A stretch of 50,569 nucleotides of DNA from Thauera phenylacetica B4P (GCF_000310225.1 NZ_AMXF01000007.1:1-50569), one strand, 5' to 3'. Counted from the first letter of the stretch, positions 27,373-36,335 are shown. Program-made: numbers and translations. Notes: a model not told the origin generated them from the letters alone.

Positions 27373-28924
27373 CTAGCAGCCTGTCGGACTACCCCCTGTA
27401 AAATGCCGCATCGCCCCCGGATCCTGAGAGCATGAGCCGCTTCCGCCCGATCGACCGCCAAACGGACTACCTGCTGCCGCCCTCGGTACAGGAGTGGCTG
27501 CCCGAAACGCACCTGGCGCGCTATGTGGTCGACGTGGTCGAGGCACTGGACCTGTCGGCGCTGGAGCGGGCGTATGCGGGGCGTGGGAGCGATGCGTACC
27601 ACCCGGCGATGCTGCTGTCGCTGCTGATCTACGGCTACGCGACGGGGACGCATTCGAGCCGCCGGATCGAGCGGGCGACTTACGATTCGCTGGCGTTTAG
27701 GTTCATCGCCTGCAACCAGCACCCGGACCACGACACCCTGGCGAGTTTCCGGCGCCGCTTCGGCGAACAGTTCGCCGAGCTCTTCGTGCAAGTGCTGCAG
27801 GTCGCACGCGAGAACCAGCTCTCGCGCTTTGGCACGGTCAGCCTGGACGGCACCAAGCTGCACGCCAACGCCTCCCGGCACAGTGCGCTGTCTTACGGGC
27901 ACGCGCAGAAGATCGAAGCGCAGCTCAAAGCCGAGGTGCAGGAGATGCTCAAGCTGGCCGAGGCTGCCGACCAAGGCAATGTGCCTGAGGGGGTGGATTT
28001 ACCGGCGGAGATCAAGCGCCGCGAAGACCGTCTGGCGGCCATCGCGACGGCCAAAGCCAAGATCGAAGCCCGCGCGAAGGAACGTTTCGAGCGCGAGCAA
28101 GCCGAGTACGAGGCGAAGATGGCCCAGCGCCAGGCCAAGCAGGCGAGCACGGGCAAGAAGCCCGGTGGCAAGCCCCCCAAGCCCCCGCAGACGGGGCCAC
28201 AGGCCGAGGATCAGATCAATCTGACCGATGAAGACTCGCGCATCATGAAGGTGGCGGGCGGTGGTTTCGAGCAGTGCTACAACGCGCAAGCTGTGGTCGA
28301 TACCGAATCGATGCTGGTGGTGGCGCCCCACATCACCACCGCCGGTAACGACAAGGAGCAGGTCGCGCCGATGCTCGAGTGCATCCAGGCACTGCCCGAT
28401 GGGCTCAATCAACCCGCGCGGCTGCTGGCCGACACCGGCTTTTACAGCGAACGCAACGTCCAGCACTGCCACGACGCCGGGGTCGAGCCGCTGATCGCAG
28501 TGGGGCGCGATGCGCATCATCCGGATTGGCGCAGCCGCTTCGAGGAGCCCGCACCGCTCGAGACGCCCACCTCCCACGTCGAGCAGATGAAGCACGCCCT
28601 CAAGACCCAGACCGGTCGCGCCGCCTACGCGCTGCGCAAACAGACCGTCGAGCCGGTGTTCGGCATCATCAAGTCCGTGATGGGTTTCCGTCAGTTCCTG
28701 CTGCGCGGTGTTGGCAACGTGCGCAACGAATGGACGCTGGTCTGCCTCGCGTGGAACTTCAAGCGCATGGCCGTATTGCGTCTGCAGTGAGAAGAAACGA
28801 CAGGAGCATGGCGATTTCACGCGAAAAAGGCGCTTTCGGCTCTGAAATGCCGATTATTTTTCACATCATGAAAACCCGCCTGCCGGTACGCCGTCCGCCG
28901 GCTTCAAGTCCGACAGGCTGCTAG
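27373..28924. mobile_element. IS1182-family insertion sequence with CTAG target duplication
   Basis: A 1544-bp element (27377-28920) flanked by CTAG at 27373-27376 and 28921-28924. Terminal inverted repeats are exact over 14 bp: CAGCCTGTCGGACT at 27377-27390 and its reverse complement at 28907-28920. Because CTAG is its own reverse complement, the matching ends span 18 bp, so CTAG could formally be part of the ends rather than a target copy. One intact transposase gene fills it. It sits exactly at the pilV stop codon, between pilV and pilW. Perfect ends and an intact gene argue for recent insertion. Confidence 0.92.
27432..28790 (+). CDS. IS1182-family transposase
   Basis: A 452-aa DDE transposase. 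N-terminal DUF772-like part: FRPIDRQTDYLLPPSVQEWL and YHPAMLLSLLIYGYATG. First Asp in GTVSLDGTKLHANASRH, second in LLADTGFYSERNV, catalytic Glu in QTVEPVFGIIKSVMGFRQF. A long charged insert (about 160-250, KAKIEARAKERFEREQAEYE) is a coiled coil typical of this family. Full-length and apparently active. Encoded on the strand opposite to the pilin operon. Confidence 0.95.
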   Translation: MSRFRPIDRQTDYLLPPSVQEWLPETHLARYVVDVVEALDLSALERAYAGRGSDAYHPAMLLSLLIYGYATGTHSSRRIERATYDSLAFRFIACNQHPDHDTLASFRRRFGEQFAELFVQVLQVARENQLSRFGTVSLDGTKLHANASRHSALSYGHAQKIEAQLKAEVQEMLKLAEAADQGNVPEGVDLPAEIKRREDRLAAIATAKAKIEARAKERFEREQAEYEAKMAQRQAKQASTGKKPGGKPPKPPQTGPQAEDQINLTDEDSRIMKVAGGGFEQCYNAQAVVDTESMLVVAPHITTAGNDKEQVAPMLECIQALPDGLNQPARLLADTGFYSERNVQHCHDAGVEPLIAVGRDAHHPDWRSRFEEPAPLETPTSHVEQMKHALKTQTGRAAYALRKQTVEPVFGIIKSVMGFRQFLLRGVGNVRNEWTLVCLAWNFKRMAVLRLQ

Positions 28925-29316
28925 ATCCCGACGATGTGCGCAACCACGACCACGTTGCTCGCCCGATCCGCCCCCGGCGCCTGCCAGGTGACCGTGACGG
29001 TGACACGCTCGCCCGCGATCGTCGTGGTGCGCTTGCCATTCGGCAGCGAAGCGCCCGGGAAGGCGGCACTGACGTCGGTTCCCGACTCGCCGAAGGTGCT
29101 CAGCGCACCCGGTCGCGCCCAGATCTCCCCAACCCGCGCATTGGCGATGAAGCTGGCGTCGGTACGGTATTTCGCGGCCGTCGTGTGCTGGATGGCCGCG
29201 GCCTGCAGGCCGATGATCCCCAGCACCCCGAAGGCCAGCACCAGCACCGAGATGAGCACCTCGAGCAGGACGATCCCTTCGACGCGGCGCGGACGGCGAG
29301 AAGCACGCTTGCCCAT
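28921..29316 (-). CDS. pilV: Minor pilin PilV
   Basis: A 131-aa minor pilin: leader MGKRASRRPRRVEG then IVLLEVLISVLVLAFGVLGI, with Glu at +5. The TAG stop lies inside the CTAG sequence at 28921-28924 used by the IS, so the reading frame is intact to its last codon. It begins 2 bases after the fimT stop. Works with PilW, PilX and PilY1 in priming pilus assembly. Confidence 0.9.
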   Translation of the reverse strand: MGKRASRRPRRVEGIVLLEVLISVLVLAFGVLGIIGLQAAAIQHTTAAKYRTDASFIANARVGEIWARPGALSTFGESGTDVSAAFPGASLPNGKRTTTIAGERVTVTVTWQAPGADRASNVVVVAHIVGI

Positions 29317-29318
29317 GA

Positions 29319-29879
29319 TCAGCACTTCCTCGGATCGGTGGAGTTGCTTACGTTGGGGTCGCACATGCGGACCCCGCCGGTGCCGATGGTGATCCTCAGA
29401 TCGCGCGACTGCGCGGCTGGCAACGCCGAGGTCGGCACGTCGACATCGACCGCGGTCAGCGGGTTGTCCCTGGTGTCGGCCCTGCCCAGCCCATCGAACA
29501 CCACCGTGGTGGCGTCCGCAGGCACGGTGCTCAGCACCACGCCGCCCGCGCCTTCGCCGCCGGAGCGTTCCTGGATGGTCTCCCCGCCGCCGGCGAGCCG
29601 CACCACCCAGCCACCGCCGGTACCGACCAGGGCGAACTCGATCCGGGTGTTGCGCCGCACGGCCTCCGCACGCGCAAGCTGCACGCCGTTCTGGATGGAC
29701 TCCGCCGCGGTGCGGATGCGGCTGTTCTGGATCCACTCGCTGAAGGAAGGCACCGCCAGCGTCATCAGCAGGCCCAGCACCGCCACAGTGACCATCAACT
29801 CGACGAGGGAGAACCCGCGCCGGACACGATGCCCGAGCGAATGCAATCGCACCATGGCAGGAGAAGAATTCGAGATCAT
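29319..29879 (-). CDS. fimT: FimT/GspH-type minor pilin
   Basis: About 186 aa: a class III leader ending RVRRG then FSLVELMVTVAVLGLLMTLA (Glu at +5), followed by a GspH/FimT-like domain (AAESIQNGVQLARAEAVRRN). The start is uncertain: ATG 29879 has AAGGGA about 9 bases upstream; ATG 29855 gives a shorter leader; ATG 29924 or GTG 29927 would overlap the pilE stop and give a leader of over 35 residues. FimT proteins are minor pilins that in some species bind DNA for uptake. Confidence 0.88.
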   Translation of the reverse strand: MISNSSPAMVRLHSLGHRVRRGFSLVELMVTVAVLGLLMTLAVPSFSEWIQNSRIRTAAESIQNGVQLARAEAVRRNTRIEFALVGTGGGWVVRLAGGGETIQERSGGEGAGGVVLSTVPADATTVVFDGLGRADTRDNPLTAVDVDVPTSALPAAQSRDLRITIGTGGVRMCDPNVSNSTDPRKC

Positions 29880-29927
29880 CGCCAGCATCCCTTGCTCAGG
29901 CCCGGCGGCCCGCATGCGCTCCATCAC

Positions 29928-30347
29928 TCAGCAGCCACCGTTCTTGGAGACGACCCAGCAGTTGGTCTTGTTGCCCCAGGACGTCGTCGAGGTCATTACG
30001 TTGGCCTCGTTGATCGTGTAGACGAAACCGCTCATCGCCCCGGCCCCGGTCGCGGTGAGGGTGTAGGTCGTGGCGCTCTCCGACGGGCAGCCGCTGAAGG
30101 TGAAATACTGTGTATTCGCCGGACAGGGCGGCGAAACATCACGGACTTTCGCGTAGGTCCGGTTGTCCTGGAACCACTGCTCGAGCAGCACCCGCCCGTT
30201 CGCCAGGCCGGAGGTGGCCTGCGGGATGCGGCCCTTGGTCAGGTAGTCGTTGTAGGCGGGCAGCGCGATCGAGGCGAGGATGCCGATGATGGCGACGGTG
30301 ACCATCAGTTCGATCAGGGTGAAGCCCGCTTGTGGTTGTCTTTGCAT
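29928..30347 (-). CDS. pilE: PilE-type (pseudo)pilin
   Basis: A 139-aa type IV pilin-like protein: [26 protein letters not shown] with Glu at +5 and a typical N-terminal helix, then a globular part with Cys in [16 protein letters not shown] and a C-terminal pair in [11 protein letters not shown] that would form the D-loop disulfide. First gene of the minus-strand minor-pilin operon; by context a minor PilE rather than the main pilin. No convincing Shine-Dalgarno precedes the ATG. Confidence 0.88.
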   Translation of the reverse strand: MQRQPQAGFTLIELMVTVAIIGILASIALPAYNDYLTKGRIPQATSGLANGRVLLEQWFQDNRTYAKVRDVSPPCPANTQYFTFSGCPSESATTYTLTATGAGAMSGFVYTINEANVMTSTTSWGNKTNCWVVSKNGGC

Positions 30348-30660
30348 GGTGGGAGCGAGAGTTCGTGATGGTTCTTGAAGGAATTTGCGAGTTCAGACTA
30401 ACCCGCCTCCGACGCCAACCCCAGCCCGGCACGACGAACGGCAAGGCGGACGGGATCTGCGGTGCCCACACCAGCGGGAACAAAAGCCCCGGACTGGGGC
30501 GTTCACCGTGGAGCGCCCCGCCAAGACTGTCGGAAAACTTTACAGCTGAACCCAAGAGCTCGTTTTAAGCCTCTGTTTTCCATGACTTTTACCCGCTGGC
30601 CCGGATTTTGCTAGTTGTGCAACATCTCCGCCCACACATGGCGACACAAAAAGGCAAATC
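30348..30660. other. Divergent intergenic region, pilE / PEP-CTERM gene
   Basis: 313 bases without a gene. The right end holds a sigma-54 promoter for the PEP-CTERM gene. A short GCCCC/GGGGC hairpin lies around 30483-30500. I see no convincing promoter for the pilin operon on the minus strand. Confidence 0.6.
30597..30612 (+). promoter_or_regulatory. Sigma-54 (RpoN) promoter for PEP-CTERM gene
   Basis: TGGCCCGGATTTTGCT matches the -24/-12 consensus TGGCACG-N4-TTGCW with one mismatch; the GG and GC doublets are exactly 12 bases apart. It lies 49 bases ahead of the ATG. PEP-CTERM genes in exosortase-bearing beta-proteobacteria are commonly controlled by RpoN with the PrsK/PrsR two-component pair. 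Confidence 0.75.
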
Positions 30661-31293
30661 ATGAAAACCAAGACCCTGACCGCCGCTTTCGCCGCCGCCA
30701 CCCTGAGCTTCGGCGCCCAGGCAGCCCTTTTGAACTTCGATGACAGCTCGCTGAGCGATGGCACCACGCTGAGCAGTTACGGCGGTATGACGTGGAAGAA
30801 CATCGGGATCGCGACACCTGGGTCGAACACGAACTACAACAACACCGGTTTCGTGAATGGCCTCAAGTCGGCGCCGAACGTTGCCGCCAGCCAGACCGAC
30901 ACGGCTGCCTCCTTCGGAACCACCCAGGGTTTCCTGCTCAACAGCGGCTGGTTCACCTCGGCGTCCCTCAACGGCCTGATCCTCGACTTCACCGGCACCT
31001 CCGGCGCCAACAAGTTCAGCAAGAGCGTCACGCTCAGCGTGCTTCAGCCGCTCTTCGTCAAGTTCGACTGGACCATCGACGAACTCGTGATGGCCACCCG
31101 CTGCAAGACCGGCACCAATAACGACTGCACCCGCCAGCCGGACACGCTGAATTTCGGGCAGAGATTCGTCATGGACGATCTGAGCATCGGCGACTCGAAC
31201 AACACGGTGCCGGAGCCCGGCGTGCTCGCGCTGCTCGGCGCCAGCCTGCTCGGCATGACGCTGCTGCGCCGCCGCGGAACCCCCGCCGCCTGA
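30661..31293 (+). CDS. PEP-CTERM sorting-domain protein (exosortase substrate)
   Basis: A 210-aa exported protein. Signal peptide MKTKTLTAAFAAATLSFGAQA, then a beta-rich, Ser/Thr/Gly/Asn-rich domain (residues 22-180) without a known catalytic motif. The C-terminal tripartite signal is VPEPGVLALLGASLLGMTLL then RRR: PEP motif, hydrophobic helix, basic end. Exosortase (EpsH/XrtA type, not in this window) would cleave it at the membrane. Such proteins accompany exopolysaccharide and flocs in Rhodocyclales. Upstream AAAGGC serves as ribosome site. Expressed from a sigma-54 site. It ends one base before the stop codon of the convergent yjfB-like gene. Confidence 0.9.
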   Translation: MKTKTLTAAFAAATLSFGAQAALLNFDDSSLSDGTTLSSYGGMTWKNIGIATPGSNTNYNNTGFVNGLKSAPNVAASQTDTAASFGTTQGFLLNSGWFTSASLNGLILDFTGTSGANKFSKSVTLSVLQPLFVKFDWTIDELVMATRCKTGTNNDCTRQPDTLNFGQRFVMDDLSIGDSNNTVPEPGVLALLGASLLGMTLLRRRGTPAA

Positions 31294-31294
31294 C

Positions 31295-31486
31295 TCAGGC
31301 CCAGGTATCGAGGACTCCGCCCGCCGTGCTCCCGACCGCCGGCGGACGCGGGATCGCCTGAAGCAATTGCATCGCGCTCTGGCCCTGGAGGTCGAGCGCC
31401 TTGCGCAGCACCTCCACCGAGGCCTCCTGCTGCACCTGCGCGAGCGCGTTGTTCGAGGCCATCGCGGCGATCGCGGATGTTTCCAT
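31295..31486 (-). CDS. YjfB-family putative motility protein
   Basis: A 63-aa helical protein: METSAIAAMASNNALAQVQQ then EASVEVLRKALDLQGQSAMQ. Start, length and the QVQQxASVxVLxKALD pattern fit the small YjfB family (putative motility protein, function unknown). AGGAG lies 8 bases before the ATG. Convergent with the PEP-CTERM gene, with only one base between the two stop codons. Confidence 0.8.
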   Translation of the reverse strand: METSAIAAMASNNALAQVQQEASVEVLRKALDLQGQSAMQLLQAIPRPPAVGSTAGGVLDTWA

Positions 31487-31605
31487 GTCGATTCTCCTGG
31501 CGACCCCTCATGCGGGCCGGTGATGATGGAGAACATATCGGCAGCGGATGGCGCAGCTTGAGCGGCCCTCGTCTGCGGATGCCGCCCCGCGGCACGCCCC
31601 CCTCC

Positions 31606-31638
31606 AAAGAACGACGGGCGCCTCGCGGCGCCCGTCGT
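31606..31638 (-). terminator. Terminator at the end of the arg-yajQ operon
   Basis: ACGACGGGCGCC (31611-31622) and GGCGCCCGTCGT (31627-31638) form a perfect 12-bp stem with a 4-base loop, followed on the minus strand by TCTTT. It lies 21 bases after the yajQ stop. The remaining gap up to yjfB (31487-31605) shows no gene. Confidence 0.8.
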
Positions 31639-31658
31639 ATATTTCGAACCTCCCGCGC

Positions 31659-32144
31659 TCAGTCGCGGAAGTTGCCGTACTGCAGCGGGAAGTCGGTGAT
31701 CTGCTTCTTGACCAGCGCGATCGCCTCCTGCAGCACGTCGCGCTTGGCGCCCGAGACGCGCACGGCGTCGCCCTGGATCGCGGCCTGCACCTTCATCTTG
31801 CTGTCCTTCAACAGCTTGACGAGCTTCTTGGCCAGTTCCTGCTCCACGCCGACGCGCACCTTGACCTCCTGCTTGACCTTGTTGCCGGAGATCTTCTGCA
31901 CGTCGCCGTAGTCCAGGCAGCGCACGTCCACGTTCTTCTTGGTCATCTCGGGCAGCAGGATGGTCTTGATCTGCTCGAGCTGGAAGTCGCTATCGCCGTA
32001 GAGCGTCAGCAGCTTCTCGGCGAGCTCGATCTTCGCGCTCGTGCCCTTGAAGTCGTGGCGACCGTCGACCTTGCGGTTGGCCTGCTCGACCGCGTTGCGC
32101 AGCGCGGGCTGGTCGACCTCGGACAGGATGTCGAAAGACGGCAT
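31659..32144 (-). CDS. yajQ: YajQ-family nucleotide-binding protein
   Basis: A 161-aa protein of the UPF0234/YajQ family: [20 protein letters not shown] at the N-terminus and [13 protein letters not shown] at the C-terminus are characteristic. Members bind nucleotides and, in Xanthomonas, c-di-GMP. A strong GGGAGGGGAG precedes the ATG. Last gene of the argD-argF-argG-DUF2788-ppnP-yajQ run, 16 bases after ppnP. Confidence 0.95.
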   Translation of the reverse strand: MPSFDILSEVDQPALRNAVEQANRKVDGRHDFKGTSAKIELAEKLLTLYGDSDFQLEQIKTILLPEMTKKNVDVRCLDYGDVQKISGNKVKQEVKVRVGVEQELAKKLVKLLKDSKMKVQAAIQGDAVRVSGAKRDVLQEAIALVKKQITDFPLQYGNFRD

Positions 32145-32160
32145 GGCTCCCCTCCCCCGC

Positions 32161-32484
32161 TCAGCCGAAGTGGCAGATGTAGTGGTAGGGCTCGCCGGCG
32201 ACTTCGATGTCGAAGCTGGCGTTGCCCGGCACGTCGAAGGACTCGCCGGCGCCGTAGGTCTTCCATTCGGCGGCACCCTTGAGGCGCACGCGGCAGGAGC
32301 CGGCCACGCCTTCCATGATCTCGGGCGCGCCGGTGTTGAAGGTGAGCGAGGCCGGCAGGATGACGCCGACCGACTTCTTCGTGCCGTCGGCGAACTGCAC
32401 GCTGTGGCTGACGCACTTGCCGTCGAAGTAGACGTTGGCCTGGGTGGTGACGGCGACGCCGTCGAACTTGGCGGTAATGCCCAT
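32161..32484 (-). CDS. ppnP: Pyrimidine/purine nucleoside phosphorylase PpnP
   Basis: A 107-aa cupin-fold protein (former DUF1255/YaiE). Diagnostic stretches are [40 protein letters not shown] and [14 protein letters not shown]. It phosphorolyses a range of nucleosides for base salvage. Gaps to neighbours are 14 and 16 bases, so co-transcribed. Confidence 0.93.
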   Translation of the reverse strand: MGITAKFDGVAVTTQANVYFDGKCVSHSVQFADGTKKSVGVILPASLTFNTGAPEIMEGVAGSCRVRLKGAAEWKTYGAGESFDVPGNASFDIEVAGEPYHYICHFG

Positions 32485-32498
32485 CGCTTGGGTTTTCC

Positions 32499-32729
32499 TT
32501 ATTCGATGCCGAGCAGCTTCTGGATGATGCCCTTGGCGACAAAGCCGACGAAGCCCACGCCCAGGCCGAGGAACAGCCACATCATGCCGTAGCGGCCGGC
32601 CTTGGATTCCTTGCCCAGGTTCCAGATGATGAAGACCATGAACAGGATCAGGCCGGTGAGGCCGAGCTTGAGGGCGAGATCCTCGAACTCGGTGAACGTG
32701 AGTCCGAAGATGAAGGCTTCGTTGTCCAT
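32499..32729 (-). CDS. DUF2788 family small membrane protein
   Basis: 76 aa with two hydrophobic helices (about 22-40, [20 protein letters not shown], and 47-66, [20 protein letters not shown]). The sequence fits the DUF2788 family of proteobacterial inner-membrane proteins, function unknown. It lies 21 bases after argG. The ribosome site is weak. Confidence 0.82.
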   Translation of the reverse strand: MDNEAFIFGLTFTEFEDLALKLGLTGLILFMVFIIWNLGKESKAGRYGMMWLFLGLGVGFVGFVAKGIIQKLLGIE

Positions 32730-32750
32730 CGCAAGGGGTCCGTTGCGGGT

Positions 32751-33980
32751 TTAGCCGCGCCTGGCCTTGGCGTTGGCCGCGATGCGCATGCGCAGCGCGT
32801 TGAGGCGGATGAAGCCGTGCGCGTCCTTCTGGTTGTAGGCGCCGGCGTCGTCCTCGAAGGTGGCGATCGTCGGGTCGAACAGCGAGTCGGTCTTGGAGTC
32901 GCGGCCGGTGACGATGACGTTGCCCTTGTAGAGCTTGAGGCGCACCCAGCCGTTGACGGTCTGCTGGGTGTGGTCGATGAGCGCCTGGATGGCGCGGCGC
33001 TCGGGGCTCCACCAGTAGCCGTTGTAGATCATGCTGGCGTAGCGCGGCATGAGGTCGTCCTTCAGGTGGGCGACCTCGCGGTCGAGCGTGATCGACTCGA
33101 TGGCGCGGTGGGCGCGCAGCAGGATGGTGCCGCCCGGGGTCTCGTAGCAGCCGCGGCTCTTCATGCCGACGTAGCGGTTCTCCACCAGGTCGAGGCGGCC
33201 GATGCCGTGCTTGCCACCGAGCTCGTTGAGCCTGGCGAGCAGCTCATGCGGCTTCATGCGCTTGCCGTCGATCGCGACCAGGTCGCCGTGCTCGAACTCG
33301 AGGTCGATGTACTCGGCGGCGTCGGGCGCGGCCTCGGGCGACACCGTCCAGCGCCACATCGACTCCTCGGCCTCGGCGGCGGGGTTCTCGAGGTGGCGGC
33401 CCTCGAAGGAAATGTGCAGCAGGTTGGCGTCCATCGAGTAGGGCGAGCCGCCCTGCTTGTGCTTCATCTCGATGGGGATGCCGTGCTGCTCGGCGTAGGC
33501 GAGCAGCTTCTCGCGCGACAGCAGGTCCCACTCGCGCCACGGCGCGATGACCTTCACTCCCGGCATCAGCGCGTAGTAGCCGAGCTCGAAGCGGACCTGG
33601 TCGTTGCCCTTGCCGGTCGCGCCGTGCGACACGGCCTCGGCGCCGGTGGCGCGGGCGATCTCGATCTGGCGCTTGGCGATCAGCGGACGCGCGATCGAGG
33701 TGCCGAGCAGGTACTCGCCTTCATAAATCGTATTGGCGCGGAACATCGGGAAGACGAAGTCGCGCACGAACTCCTCGCGCAGGTCGTCGATGAAGATGTT
33801 CTCGGGCTGGATGCCGAACTTGAGCGCCTTGGTGCGCGCGGGCTCGAGCTCTTCGCCCTGGCCGAGGTCGGCGGTGAAGGTGACCACTTCGCACTGGTAG
33901 GTGTCCTGCAGCCACTTCAGGATGACCGAAGTGTCCAGCCCGCCCGAGTAGGCGAGCACTACTTTATTGACGTCGCTCAT
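32751..33980 (-). CDS. argG: Argininosuccinate synthase
   Basis: A 409-aa ATP-dependent ligase that joins citrulline and aspartate. The N-terminal PP-loop [13 protein letters not shown] (Ser12-Asp16) binds [33 protein letters not shown] and [10 protein letters not shown] are family signatures. Length is normal. It follows argF by 67 bases and argD further upstream, giving three late steps of arginine synthesis together. Confidence 0.97.
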   Translation of the reverse strand: MSDVNKVVLAYSGGLDTSVILKWLQDTYQCEVVTFTADLGQGEELEPARTKALKFGIQPENIFIDDLREEFVRDFVFPMFRANTIYEGEYLLGTSIARPLIAKRQIEIARATGAEAVSHGATGKGNDQVRFELGYYALMPGVKVIAPWREWDLLSREKLLAYAEQHGIPIEMKHKQGGSPYSMDANLLHISFEGRHLENPAAEAEESMWRWTVSPEAAPDAAEYIDLEFEHGDLVAIDGKRMKPHELLARLNELGGKHGIGRLDLVENRYVGMKSRGCYETPGGTILLRAHRAIESITLDREVAHLKDDLMPRYASMIYNGYWWSPERRAIQALIDHTQQTVNGWVRLKLYKGNVIVTGRDSKTDSLFDPTIATFEDDAGAYNQKDAHGFIRLNALRMRIAANAKARRG

Positions 33981-34047
33981 GCTGTTTTCCTGTTTCCTGC
34001 TGTGTTGCCGGTGCGCACGCCCGTACGTACCGTGATTGTTCGTCGGC

Positions 34048-34974
34048 TCAGCCGTCGATGCGGCCGAGCACCAGGTATTCCATCAGCGCCTTCTGCGCGT
34101 GCAGGCGGTTCTCGGCCTCGTCCCACACCACCGACTGCGGGCCGTCGATGACCTCGGCGGTGACCTCCTCGCCGCGGTGCGCGGGCAGGCAGTGCATGAA
34201 GACGGCGTCCTTGTGCGCCACCGACATCATGTCGGCGTCCACGCACCAGTCGGCGAAGGCCTTCATGCGCGCCTCGTTCTCGGCCTCGAAGCCCATCGAG
34301 GTCCACACGTCGGTGGTCACCAGGTCGGCGCCCTTGCAGGCCTCCATCGGGTCGGCGAACTGCTCGAAATGGTCGGTGCCGTAGAGGCCCGCGCGCTCGG
34401 GCTCGACCTCGTAGCCCGGCGGGGTCGACACATGGACGTTGAAGTCCAGCACCTCGGCGGCCTGCAGCCAGGTGTTGCACATGTTGTTGCTGTCGCCGAT
34501 CCAGGCCACCGTCTTGCCCTGGATCGAGCCGCGGTGCTCGATGAAGGTGAGGATGTCGGCGAGGATCTGGCAGGGGTGGTACTCGTTGGTGAGGCCGTTG
34601 ATGATGGGCACCCGCGAGTTGGCGGCGAAGCGCTCGACGATGTCCTGCTCGAAGGTCCGGATCATGACCAGGTCGCTCATGCGCGAGATGACCTGGCCAG
34701 CGTCCTCCACCGGCTCGCCGCGGCCGAGCTGCGAGTCGCGGGTGTTGAGATAGATCGCCGAGCCGCCGAGCTGGTGCATGCCGGCCTCGAACGACAGGCG
34801 CGTGCGCGTGCTGGCCTTCTCGAAGATCATCACCAGCGTGCGGTCGAAGAGCGGGTGGTAGGGCTCGTAGCGCTTGAACTTGTCCTTGATCCACTTCGCG
34901 CGCGCGAACACATAGTCGTATTCCTCGCGGGTGAAATCCTTGAACTGCAGGTAGTGCTTGATGGGAGAGCTCAT
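34048..34974 (-). CDS. argF: Ornithine carbamoyltransferase
   Basis: 308 aa. Forms citrulline from ornithine and carbamoyl phosphate. The carbamoyl-phosphate motif STRTR is at residues 55-59, with YHPCQILAD in the middle and the ornithine-binding [10 protein letters not shown] near the C-terminus. It starts 9 bases after the argD stop. The final VLGRIDG end is normal for the family. Confidence 0.97.
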   Translation of the reverse strand: MSSPIKHYLQFKDFTREEYDYVFARAKWIKDKFKRYEPYHPLFDRTLVMIFEKASTRTRLSFEAGMHQLGGSAIYLNTRDSQLGRGEPVEDAGQVISRMSDLVMIRTFEQDIVERFAANSRVPIINGLTNEYHPCQILADILTFIEHRGSIQGKTVAWIGDSNNMCNTWLQAAEVLDFNVHVSTPPGYEVEPERAGLYGTDHFEQFADPMEACKGADLVTTDVWTSMGFEAENEARMKAFADWCVDADMMSVAHKDAVFMHCLPAHRGEEVTAEVIDGPQSVVWDEAENRLHAQKALMEYLVLGRIDG

Positions 34975-34983
34975 ACGCGGTCC

Positions 34984-36159
34984 TTAGCCGTTCGCGAGGA
35001 AGTCGCGGATCATCGGCGCCAGCATGGACACCAGGGTCTGCGCGTCGGCGGCGGTGAAGGTGAGCGCCGGCAGCAGGCGCACCACGCGCTCGGAGGTCAC
35101 CGACAGCAGCAGGCCGTTCTCGGCGGCGCGCGCCATCAGCACGCCGCAGGGGCGGTCGAGCTCGATGCCGATCATGAGCCCGCGGCCGCGGATGTCGACC
35201 ACGCCGGCCTCGCCGGCGAGCGCCTCGGCCATGCCCTTGCGGATCGCCTCGCCGACGGCGACGGCGTTGTCCATGAGCCTGTCCTCGACGATGGCGTCGA
35301 AGGTGGCCAGGCCCGCCGCGCAGGCGAGCGGGTTGCCGCCGAAGGTGGAGCCGTGGTTGCCCGGCCCGAACAGGCCCCTGGCCAGGCCGCTGGTCACGCA
35401 GGCGCCGATCGGTACGCCCGAGGCCAGGCCCTTGGCCAGCGTCATCACGTCGGGCTTGGTGCCCGCATGCTGCCAGCCGAACCACTTGCCGGTGCGGCCC
35501 ATGCCGCACTGCACCTCGTCGCAGATCATCAGCCAGCCCTTCTCGTCGCACAGGGCGCGCAGCTCGCGCTGGAAGCTGTCGTCGGCGACGTTCACGCCGC
35601 CCTCGCCCTGGATCATCTCGAGCATCACCGCGGCGACGCTGTGGTTGTGCTCGGCGATCTTGCGGATGGCCTCGATGTCCTTGTAGGGGACGCGGATGAA
35701 GCCCTGCACCAGGGGCTCGAAGCCGGCCTGGGCCTTGCGGTTGCCGGTGGCCGACAGCGTCGCCATGGTGCGGCCGTGGAAGGCGCTCTCCATGACGATG
35801 ATGTGCGGCAGCTCGATGCCTTTGTTGTGGCCGAACATGCGCGCGAGCTTGATCGCCGCCTCGTTGGCCTCGCAGCCGGAGTTGCAGAAGAACACCTCGT
35901 CCATGCCGGAGACTTCGGCGATGCGGTCCGAGAGCTTGTCCTGCAAGGGGATGCCGTAGAGGTTGGACGTGTGCAGCACGCGCGCGGCCTGGTCGGCGAT
36001 GGCCTTGACCAGGCGCGGGTGCTTGTGGCCGAGCGTGTTGACGGCGATGCCGGAGAGGGCATCGAGATAGCGCTTGCCTGCCTCGTCGTACAGCCACACG
36101 CCCTCGCCGTGCGTGAAGGCCACGGGCAGGCGGGCGTAGGTATTCATGACATGGGACAT
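34984..36159 (-). CDS. argD: Acetylornithine aminotransferase
   Basis: A 391-aa class III PLP aminotransferase. FCNSGCEANEAAIKLAR binds the PLP phosphate, LMICDEVQCGMGRTG holds the ring-contacting Asp, and the Schiff-base Lys is in VMTLAKGLASGVPIGA. The C-terminal part has RLLPALTFT. GAGGTG lies 6 bases before the ATG at 36159; the longer in-frame extension is unsupported. First gene of the arginine operon; its promoter must lie in 36160-36320, where I see no clear ARG box. Confidence 0.95.
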   Translation of the reverse strand: MSHVMNTYARLPVAFTHGEGVWLYDEAGKRYLDALSGIAVNTLGHKHPRLVKAIADQAARVLHTSNLYGIPLQDKLSDRIAEVSGMDEVFFCNSGCEANEAAIKLARMFGHNKGIELPHIIVMESAFHGRTMATLSATGNRKAQAGFEPLVQGFIRVPYKDIEAIRKIAEHNHSVAAVMLEMIQGEGGVNVADDSFQRELRALCDEKGWLMICDEVQCGMGRTGKWFGWQHAGTKPDVMTLAKGLASGVPIGACVTSGLARGLFGPGNHGSTFGGNPLACAAGLATFDAIVEDRLMDNAVAVGEAIRKGMAEALAGEAGVVDIRGRGLMIGIELDRPCGVLMARAAENGLLLSVTSERVVRLLPALTFTAADAQTLVSMLAPMIRDFLANG

Positions 36160-36326
36160 GCGGGCACCTCGATCTGTGCGAAGCCGGAAAACGCACACGG
36201 CGGCAGACGCCGCCGTGCAGGAAATGTGCCGATGTTAAGCCAAAACGGCCGGACCTGTACATAAGCGGACCGCCCACGCACCCGACCGCCGGCGGTCCGC
36301 GCGGCGGAATGAGCGCAGGCGATTTC

Positions 36327-36335
36327 TGCTAGAAT
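36327..36335 (+). promoter_or_regulatory. Extended -10 promoter for DUF3579 gene
   Basis: TGCTAGAAT (TG-N-TAGAAT), about 70 bases ahead of the start at 36406; no clear -35 at 17 bases. Confidence 0.45.

Noticed and set aside
30348-30420. Sigma-54 promoter for the pilin operon on the minus strand
   Set aside because: A TGGC...GGC pattern exists, but the GG-to-GC distance is 10, not 12 bases.
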